Positions 44,518 through 52,650 of a DNA stretch of 64,000 bases are shown here, piece after piece. Location: assembly GCA_019240305.1 (NCBI GenBank), contig JAFAYP010000573.1:34239-98238 (forward strand), given 5' to 3'. Position numbers and translations under genes: made by a program. This DNA comes from Solirubrobacterales bacterium (GTDB lineage: Bacteria; Actinomycetota; Thermoleophilia; Solirubrobacterales; Solirubrobacteraceae). The notes under the pieces are model-generated. The model did no database searches. It had not been told where the DNA came from and was given only the letters and a program-made list of their open reading frames with translations. The stretch's first letter is position 1, and each line of letters opens with the position of its first letter.

Positions 44518-45444
44518 GTGCCGTTCCCATCGCTGGGCGCGACGGTCCCCACGCTTGCGCCCTTCCAGTTCTCGTTCCTGGGGTACACGTTCGGCGGCCT
44601 TGCCGACCCGATGCAGATCCAGAAGATCGAAGGGCTCGATGTCGGCAGCGTCCGCTCCGGTGACGCTGGGAGAGCCCGCGACGCTGGCCGGTTCGTCGGC
44701 CTTGACCTGCTCGACGGGCGTGACATCACGATCACGGCCGATGTCCTGCTCACGCTCGCGAACTGGCAGCGCTTGGCCGCCGTCATCCTTCCCGGCGGGA
44801 TCGTTGAGTCTCCGCTGTGGTTCGGGCTCCCCGGCTGGGGGACGATGGCGTGCATGGCGCGCGTCCGGAAGCACAGCGCGCCGATCGACATTCAGTCGGC
44901 GCTCAGCACGCTCACGAACATCACGATCCAGTTCTCGGCAAGCGACCCGCGTCTCTACCTAGCGCCGACTCTCGGGCCCTCGGTGGGCTTGCCGAATCCG
45001 ACGGCTGGCTTCTCGTTCCCGCTGCGCTTCAACCTTGGCTTCGGAGGCGGCGCCTCTTCCGTAGGCGTACTCCAGGCGGTCAACACTGGGAATATCGAAT
45101 CCCGCCCGCTGCTGCTGGTCACGGGCCCGTGCACGACGCCGACGATTCAGAACCAGTCGGCGCCTGGAGCTCCCTATGTCTCGTTCGCCGTGACGATGGC
45201 CGCTGGGGACACGATGCTGATCGACACCGACATGCACACGGCGACCTACTACGTGGCAGGAACGACCATCGGCGCTCCTCGAGCCGCATTCCTGCAGCCA
45301 GGGTCCTCGTGGTGGACGCTGCTGCCCGCGGGTGTCGCGAACAGTGTTCCAGGGGGCGTCAACACGATCGCTTTCTCAAGCCAGGACCAGACACAGGTTG
45401 CCGGGACTCTCCAGGTGCAGTACGCCTCCGCTTGGATCCTGTAG
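44518..45444 (+). CDS. distal tail/minor tail protein
   Basis: GTG start; MQIQKIEGLDVGSVRSGDAGRARDAGRFVGLDLLDGRDITI Dit-like pattern. Confidence 0.65.
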   Translation: MPFPSLGATVPTLAPFQFSFLGYTFGGLADPMQIQKIEGLDVGSVRSGDAGRARDAGRFVGLDLLDGRDITITADVLLTLANWQRLAAVILPGGIVESPLWFGLPGWGTMACMARVRKHSAPIDIQSALSTLTNITIQFSASDPRLYLAPTLGPSVGLPNPTAGFSFPLRFNLGFGGGASSVGVLQAVNTGNIESRPLLLVTGPCTTPTIQNQSAPGAPYVSFAVTMAAGDTMLIDTDMHTATYYVAGTTIGAPRAAFLQPGSSWWTLLPAGVANSVPGGVNTIAFSSQDQTQVAGTLQVQYASAWIL

Positions 45445-45447
45445 CGC

Positions 45448-46722
45448 ATGTCGGGCTTCACTCTTTACAGCTTCGACCTGTTGACGGCGGCCTATCTCGG
45501 GTCCACGCCAGTCCGGTCGCTGACCTTCGGATCGCAGGTCAATAGTCCCCAGCAGGCGTCGTTCACGATCGACCTGATGGACTCTCGCGTCCAGGCTACC
45601 GATCCAATCCAGAACACGCAGCCGAACCGCACGCTCGTGGTGGTCGACTACCTCGGCGCCCTGGTGTGGGGCGGCATCGTGATGACGCGCCGGCCGTCGC
45701 GCTCGGCATCGGGCAACCAGACGACGAACACGATGACCGTGCAGGCCACGGAACCGTGGGCGTGGTTTCAGCAGCGCGTCCAGGCGACCGACTACAGCGC
45801 GCCACCGTACTCCGGGATCAACCCGGGCGGAATGGGGCTCTGGACTGCTGCGGTATGGGACGCGGGCCTGATCGGCTGTCAGATCGTCGTGGACGCTCTC
45901 GGGTACTCGCAGGGCTCGGTGAACCCGTACGCGAACATTCTCGCGGGGCTGAACGTGCTCTACAACGGGGCGATCCCCTCGGGGTCGAATCCGCAGGCGG
46001 GGAGCGTGGACTGGATCAACGTGACGTTTCCGTTCACGTCCTGCCAGACCGTCGACACGATCTTCAGCCAGCTCGGCCAGCTCGGACTGGACGTCGGCTT
46101 TGACTACGGCGTGGACCTCGCCTACTCCCAGGGTCCCGGGTCCCCGCCAGTGGGCACCGTGAACATCGACTACCCCTACCGCGGCCGTACGGCGGCGCAG
46201 AGCAACCTGTACATCGACGCGAGTCTTGCGCGGAGCTACGAGTTCCCTGAGGATGGGACGCAGACCGCTAATCAGGTCTACGAGATCGGTGGCTCGGGCG
46301 CGATCGTGGTTGACACGAACCCTGCGCCGCTGGATCAGGGCTATCCGCTGTGGGAGCGCACGATGTCGCGCGCAAACGCGCAGTCGGCGAACCTGATGCA
46401 GATGCTCGGCCAGGTTGCGGTATCTGATTCGGCGATGTACTCGTACGCGCTGGTGTCCCCGTCGATCACGCTCGGACTGTTCGATCCGAACATCGGCCTG
46501 ACGAGCGGCGGCTTTCCGTTCACGGTGGGCGATGGCGCGCAGCTGTTCATGCCAGCGCTAGCGGCGGACGGGACGACGTTCGATCCTCGGTTTCCCGCGG
46601 GATTGGATCAGGCGTGGCGCATTACAGGCTGGACGGCCACGGTGAATGACGATGGAGATAGCACCCTTGAGCTCGGCTTGGCGCAGCCGCCGTACGTGGT
46701 CGCTATCGCCCCTGCGGTGTAG
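45448..46722 (+). CDS. ReqiPepy6 Gp37-like/minor tail protein
   Basis: FTLYSFDLLTAAYLGSTPVRSLTFGSQVNSPQQASFTIDL...; follows Dit-like gene. Confidence 0.65.
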   Translation: MSGFTLYSFDLLTAAYLGSTPVRSLTFGSQVNSPQQASFTIDLMDSRVQATDPIQNTQPNRTLVVVDYLGALVWGGIVMTRRPSRSASGNQTTNTMTVQATEPWAWFQQRVQATDYSAPPYSGINPGGMGLWTAAVWDAGLIGCQIVVDALGYSQGSVNPYANILAGLNVLYNGAIPSGSNPQAGSVDWINVTFPFTSCQTVDTIFSQLGQLGLDVGFDYGVDLAYSQGPGSPPVGTVNIDYPYRGRTAAQSNLYIDASLARSYEFPEDGTQTANQVYEIGGSGAIVVDTNPAPLDQGYPLWERTMSRANAQSANLMQMLGQVAVSDSAMYSYALVSPSITLGLFDPNIGLTSGGFPFTVGDGAQLFMPALAADGTTFDPRFPAGLDQAWRITGWTATVNDDGDSTLELGLAQPPYVVAIAPAV

Positions 46723-46730
46723 GAGGCGCG

Positions 46731-47006
46731 GTGCCGAACTATCCACAGCCTGCTGACCAGTGGCTGGGCAACCTGTTTACGCAGATCCGGCAGATGCTGG
46801 GCGCGCTGTCCTCGGGGGGGACGAGCTATGTGGTGGATCCGACGATCGCGAACCCGTCGGCGAGCACCCCGAACTGTCGGCTCATTCTCGGCAACGTGAC
46901 GGTGGACAACTTCGGGAACCCGACTGGCCTGCCAGCGTCGAGCAGTCGCAGTAAGTGGGGGCTCGCGGTCTACAACCCAGCAACGAATACTTGGAGCCAG
47001 GCTTGA
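46731..47006 (+). CDS. hypothetical tail protein
   Basis: MPNYPQPADQWLGNLFTQIRQMLGALSSGG... Confidence 0.55.
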   Translation: MPNYPQPADQWLGNLFTQIRQMLGALSSGGTSYVVDPTIANPSASTPNCRLILGNVTVDNFGNPTGLPASSSRSKWGLAVYNPATNTWSQA

Positions 47007-47347
47007 GTGCGTTCACGCTGATTTTCAGTGGCCCCGCGTCGAGTGCCGGGCAGGCGCAGAATGCGATGGTCCGCGCTGGATTTCCGGCGCTCGATGGTGC
47101 GGCCGGGACGGATGCGCATGGCATGCCGGACATGATTGACGGCTCGGAGCCGCCGACGCCGCAGGCGTTCTTGGCTGTGATGGGCGATGACTTGGACGGG
47201 GCGCAGGCGACAGCCACGGCGTACGGCTGGCTGCTGCGGGCGTGTCGTCCGGCTGATGCTGGCGACGTGGCTGACGACGGGAGTGACGTGGACGCGCGGC
47301 TGGCTACGATCGAGAGGCGCCTCGCCGCCCTTGAGGGGGCACGATGA
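47003..47347 (+). CDS. hypothetical tail protein
   Basis: TTG start; LSAFTLIFSGPASSAGQAQNAMVRAGFPAL...IERRLAALEGAR. Confidence 0.5.
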   Translation: MSAFTLIFSGPASSAGQAQNAMVRAGFPALDGAAGTDAHGMPDMIDGSEPPTPQAFLAVMGDDLDGAQATATAYGWLLRACRPADAGDVADDGSDVDARLATIERRLAALEGAR

Positions 47348-48336
47348 CGGTCGAGACGCCAGCCTTCGCGGCACAGAGCGGCAGCTATGGCGCGGAGCAG
47401 ACCCGTCGCGCTATCGCTTCCCTGCTTGCCCGGGGCAGCAGCGTTGGCAGCATCACGGGTGGCCTTGTCAACTCTGCCGACATGCAGATCACTGCCGGCG
47501 GGGGCATGAGCGTCAACGTCGGGACTGGCGAGGCGTGGGTGCCGGGCACTTCGGGCTCGACGCAGGGCGGCTACTACTGCCGCGTGTCGTCCTCAACGAA
47601 CCTGCTTCTCGCGGCGTCCAACCCGTCGAATCCGCGGATCGACTCCGTGACGGCAACGGTGACGGACGCGGCCTACGGGCAGTCCAGCACGGCCTTCGCG
47701 GTGCAGATGAACACGGGTACACCTACGTCGGGGGCGAGCCTGACGAACCTGTCGGGCGCGCCGGCTACGCCCACGTCGTCGCTGGTGATCGGGTACGTAC
47801 TGGTGCCGGCCAATGCGTCGAGCATCGTGACCGGCGACATTCTGCAGTCTGCGCCACGGATACTGCCAAGCACGGCGCTGGCGAGCAAGGGCGTCCTGGC
47901 CAGCCTGCCAAGCCCTGGGGTGTTCGGGCGCACGTTCTATGCGACGGATGTCTCGCGCTTCTACTTTGATACCGGAACCGCCTGGGAAATGGCGCTCGCT
48001 GCTGGTCCTTGGACGATGCTGACCTTGGGAACGGCCGTCGTGGCCGCCACCCCGCCTAGGGTTCGGCTGGAGGGGGACATAGTGAAGTTCAGCGGCACTG
48101 TCTATAACAGCGGCGGGGTGGGGACGGGCGCTACCGTCGTGGGCGGCATTCCGTCGGCCCTCGCGCCGCCTCAATCCATTCTTCTTGACGCGGTCGTGGC
48201 TAGCGGCGGCGCTGCGGGAACGATCCAGCTGGAGATCGTCAGCGGCGGCACGTCGATCATCGTCGACGGGACGGGTCCTGCGTGGCCGAGCGGCGACTAC
48301 TTGTCCCTTGAGGGCAAGAGCTATCCGCTGACCTAG
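47344..48336 (+). CDS. tail fibre/baseplate protein
   Basis: MTVETPAFAAQSGSYGAEQTRRAIASLLARGSSVGSITGGLVNSADMQITAGGGMSVNVGTGEAWVPG: common fibre N-term. Confidence 0.7.
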   Translation: MTVETPAFAAQSGSYGAEQTRRAIASLLARGSSVGSITGGLVNSADMQITAGGGMSVNVGTGEAWVPGTSGSTQGGYYCRVSSSTNLLLAASNPSNPRIDSVTATVTDAAYGQSSTAFAVQMNTGTPTSGASLTNLSGAPATPTSSLVIGYVLVPANASSIVTGDILQSAPRILPSTALASKGVLASLPSPGVFGRTFYATDVSRFYFDTGTAWEMALAAGPWTMLTLGTAVVAATPPRVRLEGDIVKFSGTVYNSGGVGTGATVVGGIPSALAPPQSILLDAVVASGGAAGTIQLEIVSGGTSIIVDGTGPAWPSGDYLSLEGKSYPLT

Positions 48337-48380
48337 GGAGTTTGAACTGGCCTCCTAGGGGGGGCCGCACGGAAGGAGCC

Positions 48381-48905
48381 ATGACCTTGGCCGCCCGGCC
48401 TATCAGCATCATTCTTGGCGTGGTTGCCTGCTGCTCTGTGGTCGCAGCCTTGGCTACGGCGGCCACTACGGCCACCAAGCCGGCGCCGCGCTGCGCTAGC
48501 GCGCACCAGAACGTCGCCGCCGTCAGCCTCTCGCGGACACGACGCGCCCTTGTCTGTCTCGTCAACCTGCAACGCGCCGCTAATCATCTGCCACCGCTTA
48601 TCGAAAGCCGGCAGCTCGACTGGGCGGCGCAACAGTGGACCACCTACATGGCTGTCCACCACGACTTTGGGCATAGCGCGGACTGGTCGCAGCGCATCTG
48701 GAACGATGGCTATCACTGGTCTTTCGCTGGCGAGAACATCGCCAGCGGATTCCACAATGCTGCCGCTGCGGTCAACGCTTGGATGCAGAGTCCCGGGCAC
48801 CGCGCGAACATCTTGGACCCGAACTACCGAAACATCGGGTCGGGCGTAAGTGCGGCGGCGGGTGGTACGTGGACCCAGGATTTCGGGGCGCGGCTCAGTC
48901 CCTAA
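48381..48905 (+). CDS. secreted CAP-domain protein
   Basis: Signal peptide; CLVNLQRAANHLPPLIESRQLDWAAQQW...AGENIASGFHNAAAAVNAWMQSPGHRANILDPNYRNIGSGV: CAP superfamily. Confidence 0.88.
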   Translation: MTLAARPISIILGVVACCSVVAALATAATTATKPAPRCASAHQNVAAVSLSRTRRALVCLVNLQRAANHLPPLIESRQLDWAAQQWTTYMAVHHDFGHSADWSQRIWNDGYHWSFAGENIASGFHNAAAAVNAWMQSPGHRANILDPNYRNIGSGVSAAAGGTWTQDFGARLSP

Positions 48906-49147
48906 AGGCCCTTCTTGAAGGTGATCGTGACCTGCGGCTGCGAGCCGAACGACTTCGTGGCCGACTGCCCCTGGACCGTCCATCCCTGTTCGACATAGCG
49001 TCGGATCGTGCTGTTGGCGAATGCGGCCTTGGTGGTTTCGACGCGGATGCTGCCCCGGGGCGCGGCACGGAGCTTGCGCCTCTCGGACCTCAGGGCGATG
49101 GTGCCGACGAGCATGACGAACGCGACGGCAAGAATGAACGTGGTCAT
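48902..49147 (-). CDS. small membrane-anchored protein
   Basis: MTTFILAVAFVMLVGTIALRSERRKLRAAPRG...; N-term TM helix; minus strand against the late operon. Confidence 0.65.
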   Translation of the reverse strand: MTTFILAVAFVMLVGTIALRSERRKLRAAPRGSIRVETTKAAFANSTIRRYVEQGWTVQGQSATKSFGSQPQVTITFKKGL

Positions 49148-49290
49148 GGCTGCCTTTCTGCTGCCTGGTGGGGGCCTTCTAGGCGCTGCTCAACCGCTCG
49201 CCTGATCCAGACGGTTCGGGGCACGTCGCCGCGGGCCTGATCGATTGCTTCAAGCAGTTCCTCGGGGAGCGGAAGATTGATGCTCTTCAT
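49144..49290 (-). CDS. 48-aa ribbon-helix-helix DNA-binding protein
   Basis: MKSINLPLPEELLEAIDQARGDVPRTVWIRRAVEQRLEGPHQAAERQP; ATGA overlap with the membrane gene. Not in the supplied ORF list (short). Confidence 0.75.
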   Translation of the reverse strand: MKSINLPLPEELLEAIDQARGDVPRTVWIRRAVEQRLEGPHQAAERQP

Positions 49291-49301
49291 GGGGGGGCAT
49301 G

Positions 49302-49330
49302 AATGTACATCGGCGTACATGTGGTGTCAA
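49302..49330 (-). promoter_or_regulatory. promoter with overlapping palindromic operator for RHH/TM operon
   Basis: Minus strand TTGACA (49330-49325) N17 TACATT (49307-49302); ATGTAC-ATCGGC-GTACAT inverted repeat at 49303-49320. Confidence 0.75.
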
Positions 49331-49346
49331 GGGGCTGGGCAAAAAC

Positions 49347-49685
49347 GTGGAGAACGAATTGACTGACGATCAGAATGAGGGCTTCGATAGCGGTAGTCGC
49401 GACCGCGCCACCGTGGCGCTCGTCTCAGAGCAGGTCAAGGGCGTTGAGCGTCTAGTCGACGCCGGCTTCGCCAATATGCAGCGCCAGCTTGACCAGGTTT
49501 CGAGCCTCCCCGTCGCCGTGGCCGAGCTCAAGGCCCAGAACGTGGACCAGGAGAAGCGCATCAAGCGCATCGAGGACGACGATAAGGGCAATAGCGAGTG
49601 GCGCCGGACGCATCTACCCGCGCTTGCAGTCTCCGTAGGCCTGCTCGGCGCGGCCATCGTGACGCTGATGGCGCAGCTTCACTGA
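49347..49685 (+). CDS. C-terminal-TM protein, possible holin/XhlA-like
   Basis: GTG start; coiled-coil then LPALAVSVGLLGAAIVTLMAQLH. Confidence 0.5.
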   Translation: MENELTDDQNEGFDSGSRDRATVALVSEQVKGVERLVDAGFANMQRQLDQVSSLPVAVAELKAQNVDQEKRIKRIEDDDKGNSEWRRTHLPALAVSVGLLGAAIVTLMAQLH

Positions 49686-49693
49686 AGGGAACC

Positions 49694-50026
49694 ATGATTC
49701 AACGCTTTCGGCGCGTCGCGCGCCGGTACTCGTTCAGTGTTCTAGCGCTCTTGGTGGCGGGGAGCCTTGTGCTCTGCGCATATGCCATCCGAGATATCAG
49801 CTTCAACCGGACGCAGACGATCAGGCGGGACTGCGAGGACCAGAACGCTCGCAACCGGAATACGGTCGGCGAACTCGATCTCCTCTCCGCTCGCAACATG
49901 CGACGGGCCACGGCCGTGGAACGACGGCAAGTCGTTGCGAGCAGGTCTTTCGCGATCCTGCTGATCGACAAGCTGGCACCCGTGCAGGACTGCCAGTCGC
50001 TGGTCAAGCTGGACACCACTCACTAG
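49694..50026 (+). CDS. single-TM protein, lysis-cassette-like
   Basis: RYSFSVLALLVAGSLVLCAYAIRDISF N-term TM, then helical domain. Confidence 0.45.
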   Translation: MIQRFRRVARRYSFSVLALLVAGSLVLCAYAIRDISFNRTQTIRRDCEDQNARNRNTVGELDLLSARNMRRATAVERRQVVASRSFAILLIDKLAPVQDCQSLVKLDTTH

Positions 50027-50046
50027 GCGAAGGACGGGACCAACAT

Positions 50047-50430
50047 ATGCTTATCCGCCAGCGCCTCGCGGCGATGACGAGCCCCCGGTGCAGCACGATG
50101 GTGCTGGCGCTCACGGCATGCGTTGCCGTGCTCGCAACGCTGACCACGCTCCAGTCCTATAACGGTCGCGTGGACCTTGTGCGCAGCCAGCGGGAGGCGT
50201 GCGCGCGGGGGCAGGCAAACACGCGCGCGAGCGCCGAGGCGTGGTACGCGCTGTATGTCAGGACCGGCGATCCGGTGGCGCTTGCGGCTGCCCGCACCCT
50301 GAACTCGCACACGGATCGTGCGCATTCTGTGACGTGGCCGCTCGGTAGCGGTCGGCTGCCGTTGGGTGCCGGAACTCTTGCGTGCTCGCGGGCGTACCCC
50401 GAGCCGACGCTGTACCCCTTCGGCCGATAG
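50047..50430 (+). CDS. single-TM protein, lysis-cassette-like
   Basis: MVLALTACVAVLATLTTLQSY TM. Confidence 0.4.
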   Translation: MLIRQRLAAMTSPRCSTMVLALTACVAVLATLTTLQSYNGRVDLVRSQREACARGQANTRASAEAWYALYVRTGDPVALAAARTLNSHTDRAHSVTWPLGSGRLPLGAGTLACSRAYPEPTLYPFGR

Positions 50431-50458
50431 CCGAAGCCCCCTACCCATAGAAGGAGCT

Positions 50459-50908
50459 ATGTCCATTAGTCATCTGCGCATCGCGCAGGCCGGCGTCGTG
50501 GCACTGCTGACCACGATCATCGGTCAGGTTGTCGCCTTCGTGCCCGCGTTCGCGCCCGACAAGCAGATCCTTGTCAGCGCCGCCTCGACGGTGATTGCTG
50601 CCGTCTTCCTGGTCGCCAACGCGATCCACGCTCTCATCGCGACGAAGGTGTCCGGCAAGGACCTTGAGGGTGACGTGGTGTCCCTCGCCAAGGCTGAGGT
50701 CGACAAGCTGGATGTCAACGCTCTCGTCCACGATGCGGTCGCGGGCGAGAACATCGAGCAGCTGGTCAAGGACGAGCTGAACAGGATCCTGGTCGTGGCT
50801 GGCCTTGCAACCAAGGTGGGGGCCGTGCCTCCTGCCCCTACTCCTGCCGTGGCGGTGCCTCCGGCGCCCGCGCCGGTCCATCCCTTCGTGACCCCTCCGT
50901 CGGCGTAG
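50459..50908 (+). CDS. holin-like membrane protein
   Basis: Two hydrophobic helices (AQAGVVALLTTIIGQVVAFVPAF; AASTVIAAVFLVANAIHALIA), Pro-rich C-term; precedes lysin-like gene. Confidence 0.6.
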   Translation: MSISHLRIAQAGVVALLTTIIGQVVAFVPAFAPDKQILVSAASTVIAAVFLVANAIHALIATKVSGKDLEGDVVSLAKAEVDKLDVNALVHDAVAGENIEQLVKDELNRILVVAGLATKVGAVPPAPTPAVAVPPAPAPVHPFVTPPSA

Positions 50909-51688
50909 ATGGGCCACATCACTCAGTACGACTCGATCGAGCCGGACACGATCCCGGCCGATGCGGAAGCGGTCGCGGGGTACGTCGGGGGCTTCTGGCC
51001 CGACTACTCCGAACTCTGCGCTCTGTTTCCGAACGCGCGCCACAAGAGCGTGTGCGTCAACGCGTTCGAGGACGGGGACATCCTCGACATTGAGAACGGG
51101 GACGCGGTTCCCGTCGAGTATCCGGGGTGGCATCGTCGCCAGAAGGCGCGCGGACTCGCGCTCCCGGGAGCCTATGCGGACGAGTCGGAGATGCCTAGCG
51201 TGATCGCCGCGGCGAGCGATGCCGGTATCGCGGAATCCGAGTACGTGCGCTGGGTTGCATGGCTTGGCATCGCCGTGATCCCGGAGGGCATGCATGCTCG
51301 GCAGTACACGTTCTCCGCCTTGGGTCGCAATCTCGACGCCAGCGTGTGCGAGGAGGGGTTCTGGGCGCCGAGCCCGTCGCCCCCGGCCAGGAACGCGGTC
51401 CACTACAGCTGGTTCGCCACCGGCCCGTTCAAGATCGGCAAGTACAAGTTCGATGAGCGCGCGGTGGTCAAGATGTATGACAAGTACCGTGCGATGCAGA
51501 CGTCGAGGCTGCATCCATATCGGGCGCTCTTGGCGGTCTTGCGCCGTCGCTTGGGGAAGCTCGCGGGGCGCGTCTACGCCGTCGCGCATGAGCAGCCCGT
51601 GAAGGGCAGGCCGTCTTGGGGCGTGGATAGGCGGGGCTGGCGATACCAGCAGCTGATTCATCGCAGCCAGGGCCAGCGGTTCGCGTAG
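50909..51688 (+). CDS. putative endolysin with DUF1906/GH25-like TIM-barrel
   Basis: MGHITQYDSIEPDTIPADAEAVAGYVGGFWPDYSELCALFPNARHKSVCVNAFEDGDILDIENGDAVPVEYPGW. Confidence 0.6.
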   Translation: MGHITQYDSIEPDTIPADAEAVAGYVGGFWPDYSELCALFPNARHKSVCVNAFEDGDILDIENGDAVPVEYPGWHRRQKARGLALPGAYADESEMPSVIAAASDAGIAESEYVRWVAWLGIAVIPEGMHARQYTFSALGRNLDASVCEEGFWAPSPSPPARNAVHYSWFATGPFKIGKYKFDERAVVKMYDKYRAMQTSRLHPYRALLAVLRRRLGKLAGRVYAVAHEQPVKGRPSWGVDRRGWRYQQLIHRSQGQRFA

Positions 51689-51738
51689 CGAGGCCGGTTC
51701 GTCTAGGCGCCCCAGCGGGGCAATCGAAAGGGAGACGC

Positions 51739-52650
51739 ATGGCCGAGCTGCCTCGTAACGGCACGTTGCTCGAACTCGCAGAGAAGTATCAGACCAACCA
51801 GGCGCTCGCCGACCATCTTGGCGTGCCCCGGACCACCCTCCGGGATCATATCTACCGGCTGGGCATGCAGGAGGCCGTGAACGCGGTTCGCCGGCTGCCA
51901 GAGGTTGCGCAGCCCGACGAGATCCCAGTGGTCCGACGGGACTACTCCCACCAGGAGAAGCATTACCTCTACCCGCTGGGGGATCTTCACGTTGGGGCGA
52001 AGATGCACAACGAGAAGATGTGGAGCCAGTGGCTCGCCTACCTTGAGGATCGCGAGGAGACGAGCCTTCTGCTGACGGGCGACCTGTTGAACTCGGCGAT
52101 CGTCGGCAGCAAGTCGGACGTGTACGAGGAGCTGATGACCGTCGGCGACGCGAAGCGCCTCGTTCGCAAGCAGCTCTCCGTGCTTGCGAAGGAACGTCGC
52201 ATCGACGGCGCGGTCCCCGGCAACCATGAGGACCGAATCACTCGGGCCACCGGGGACTGCCCCATCCGGGACATCTGCGACGAGTTGAGCGTCCCGTACA
52301 TTCGGGCGGCGGCGCTGTTGATCTACACGGTCGGGGATCAGCAGTACGAGGTGTTTCTGCGTCACGGCACGGGCAGCGGCCAGGCGTTGACCGCGCTGAC
52401 GAGGACGCAGCAGGTCATCCGAGCGGACGTGTACATCCACGGGCACATTCACAATCAGGCCGCTCGCGTGGGGGACATGTTCGAGGCGAACGCGGGCCGG
52501 GTGAGCCGGCGGAAGTTCATCGCCTTGACGTCGGGGAGCTTCCTCGCGTATGAGAACTATGCGGCGGTGCGGGGCTACGCGCCGGGACATATGGGTTCGC
52601 CTCGCATCTTCCTGTCGGGGCGGCGGCACGACTTCCACGTCAGCCTGTGA
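51739..52650 (+). CDS. HTH-calcineurin-like metallophosphoesterase fusion
   Basis: N-term HTH (NQALADHLGVPRTTLRDHIYRLG); LGDLHVGAKMH...LLTGDLLNSA...GNHEDR...VYIHGHIHNQ. Confidence 0.82.
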   Translation: MAELPRNGTLLELAEKYQTNQALADHLGVPRTTLRDHIYRLGMQEAVNAVRRLPEVAQPDEIPVVRRDYSHQEKHYLYPLGDLHVGAKMHNEKMWSQWLAYLEDREETSLLLTGDLLNSAIVGSKSDVYEELMTVGDAKRLVRKQLSVLAKERRIDGAVPGNHEDRITRATGDCPIRDICDELSVPYIRAAALLIYTVGDQQYEVFLRHGTGSGQALTALTRTQQVIRADVYIHGHIHNQAARVGDMFEANAGRVSRRKFIALTSGSFLAYENYAAVRGYAPGHMGSPRIFLSGRRHDFHVSL

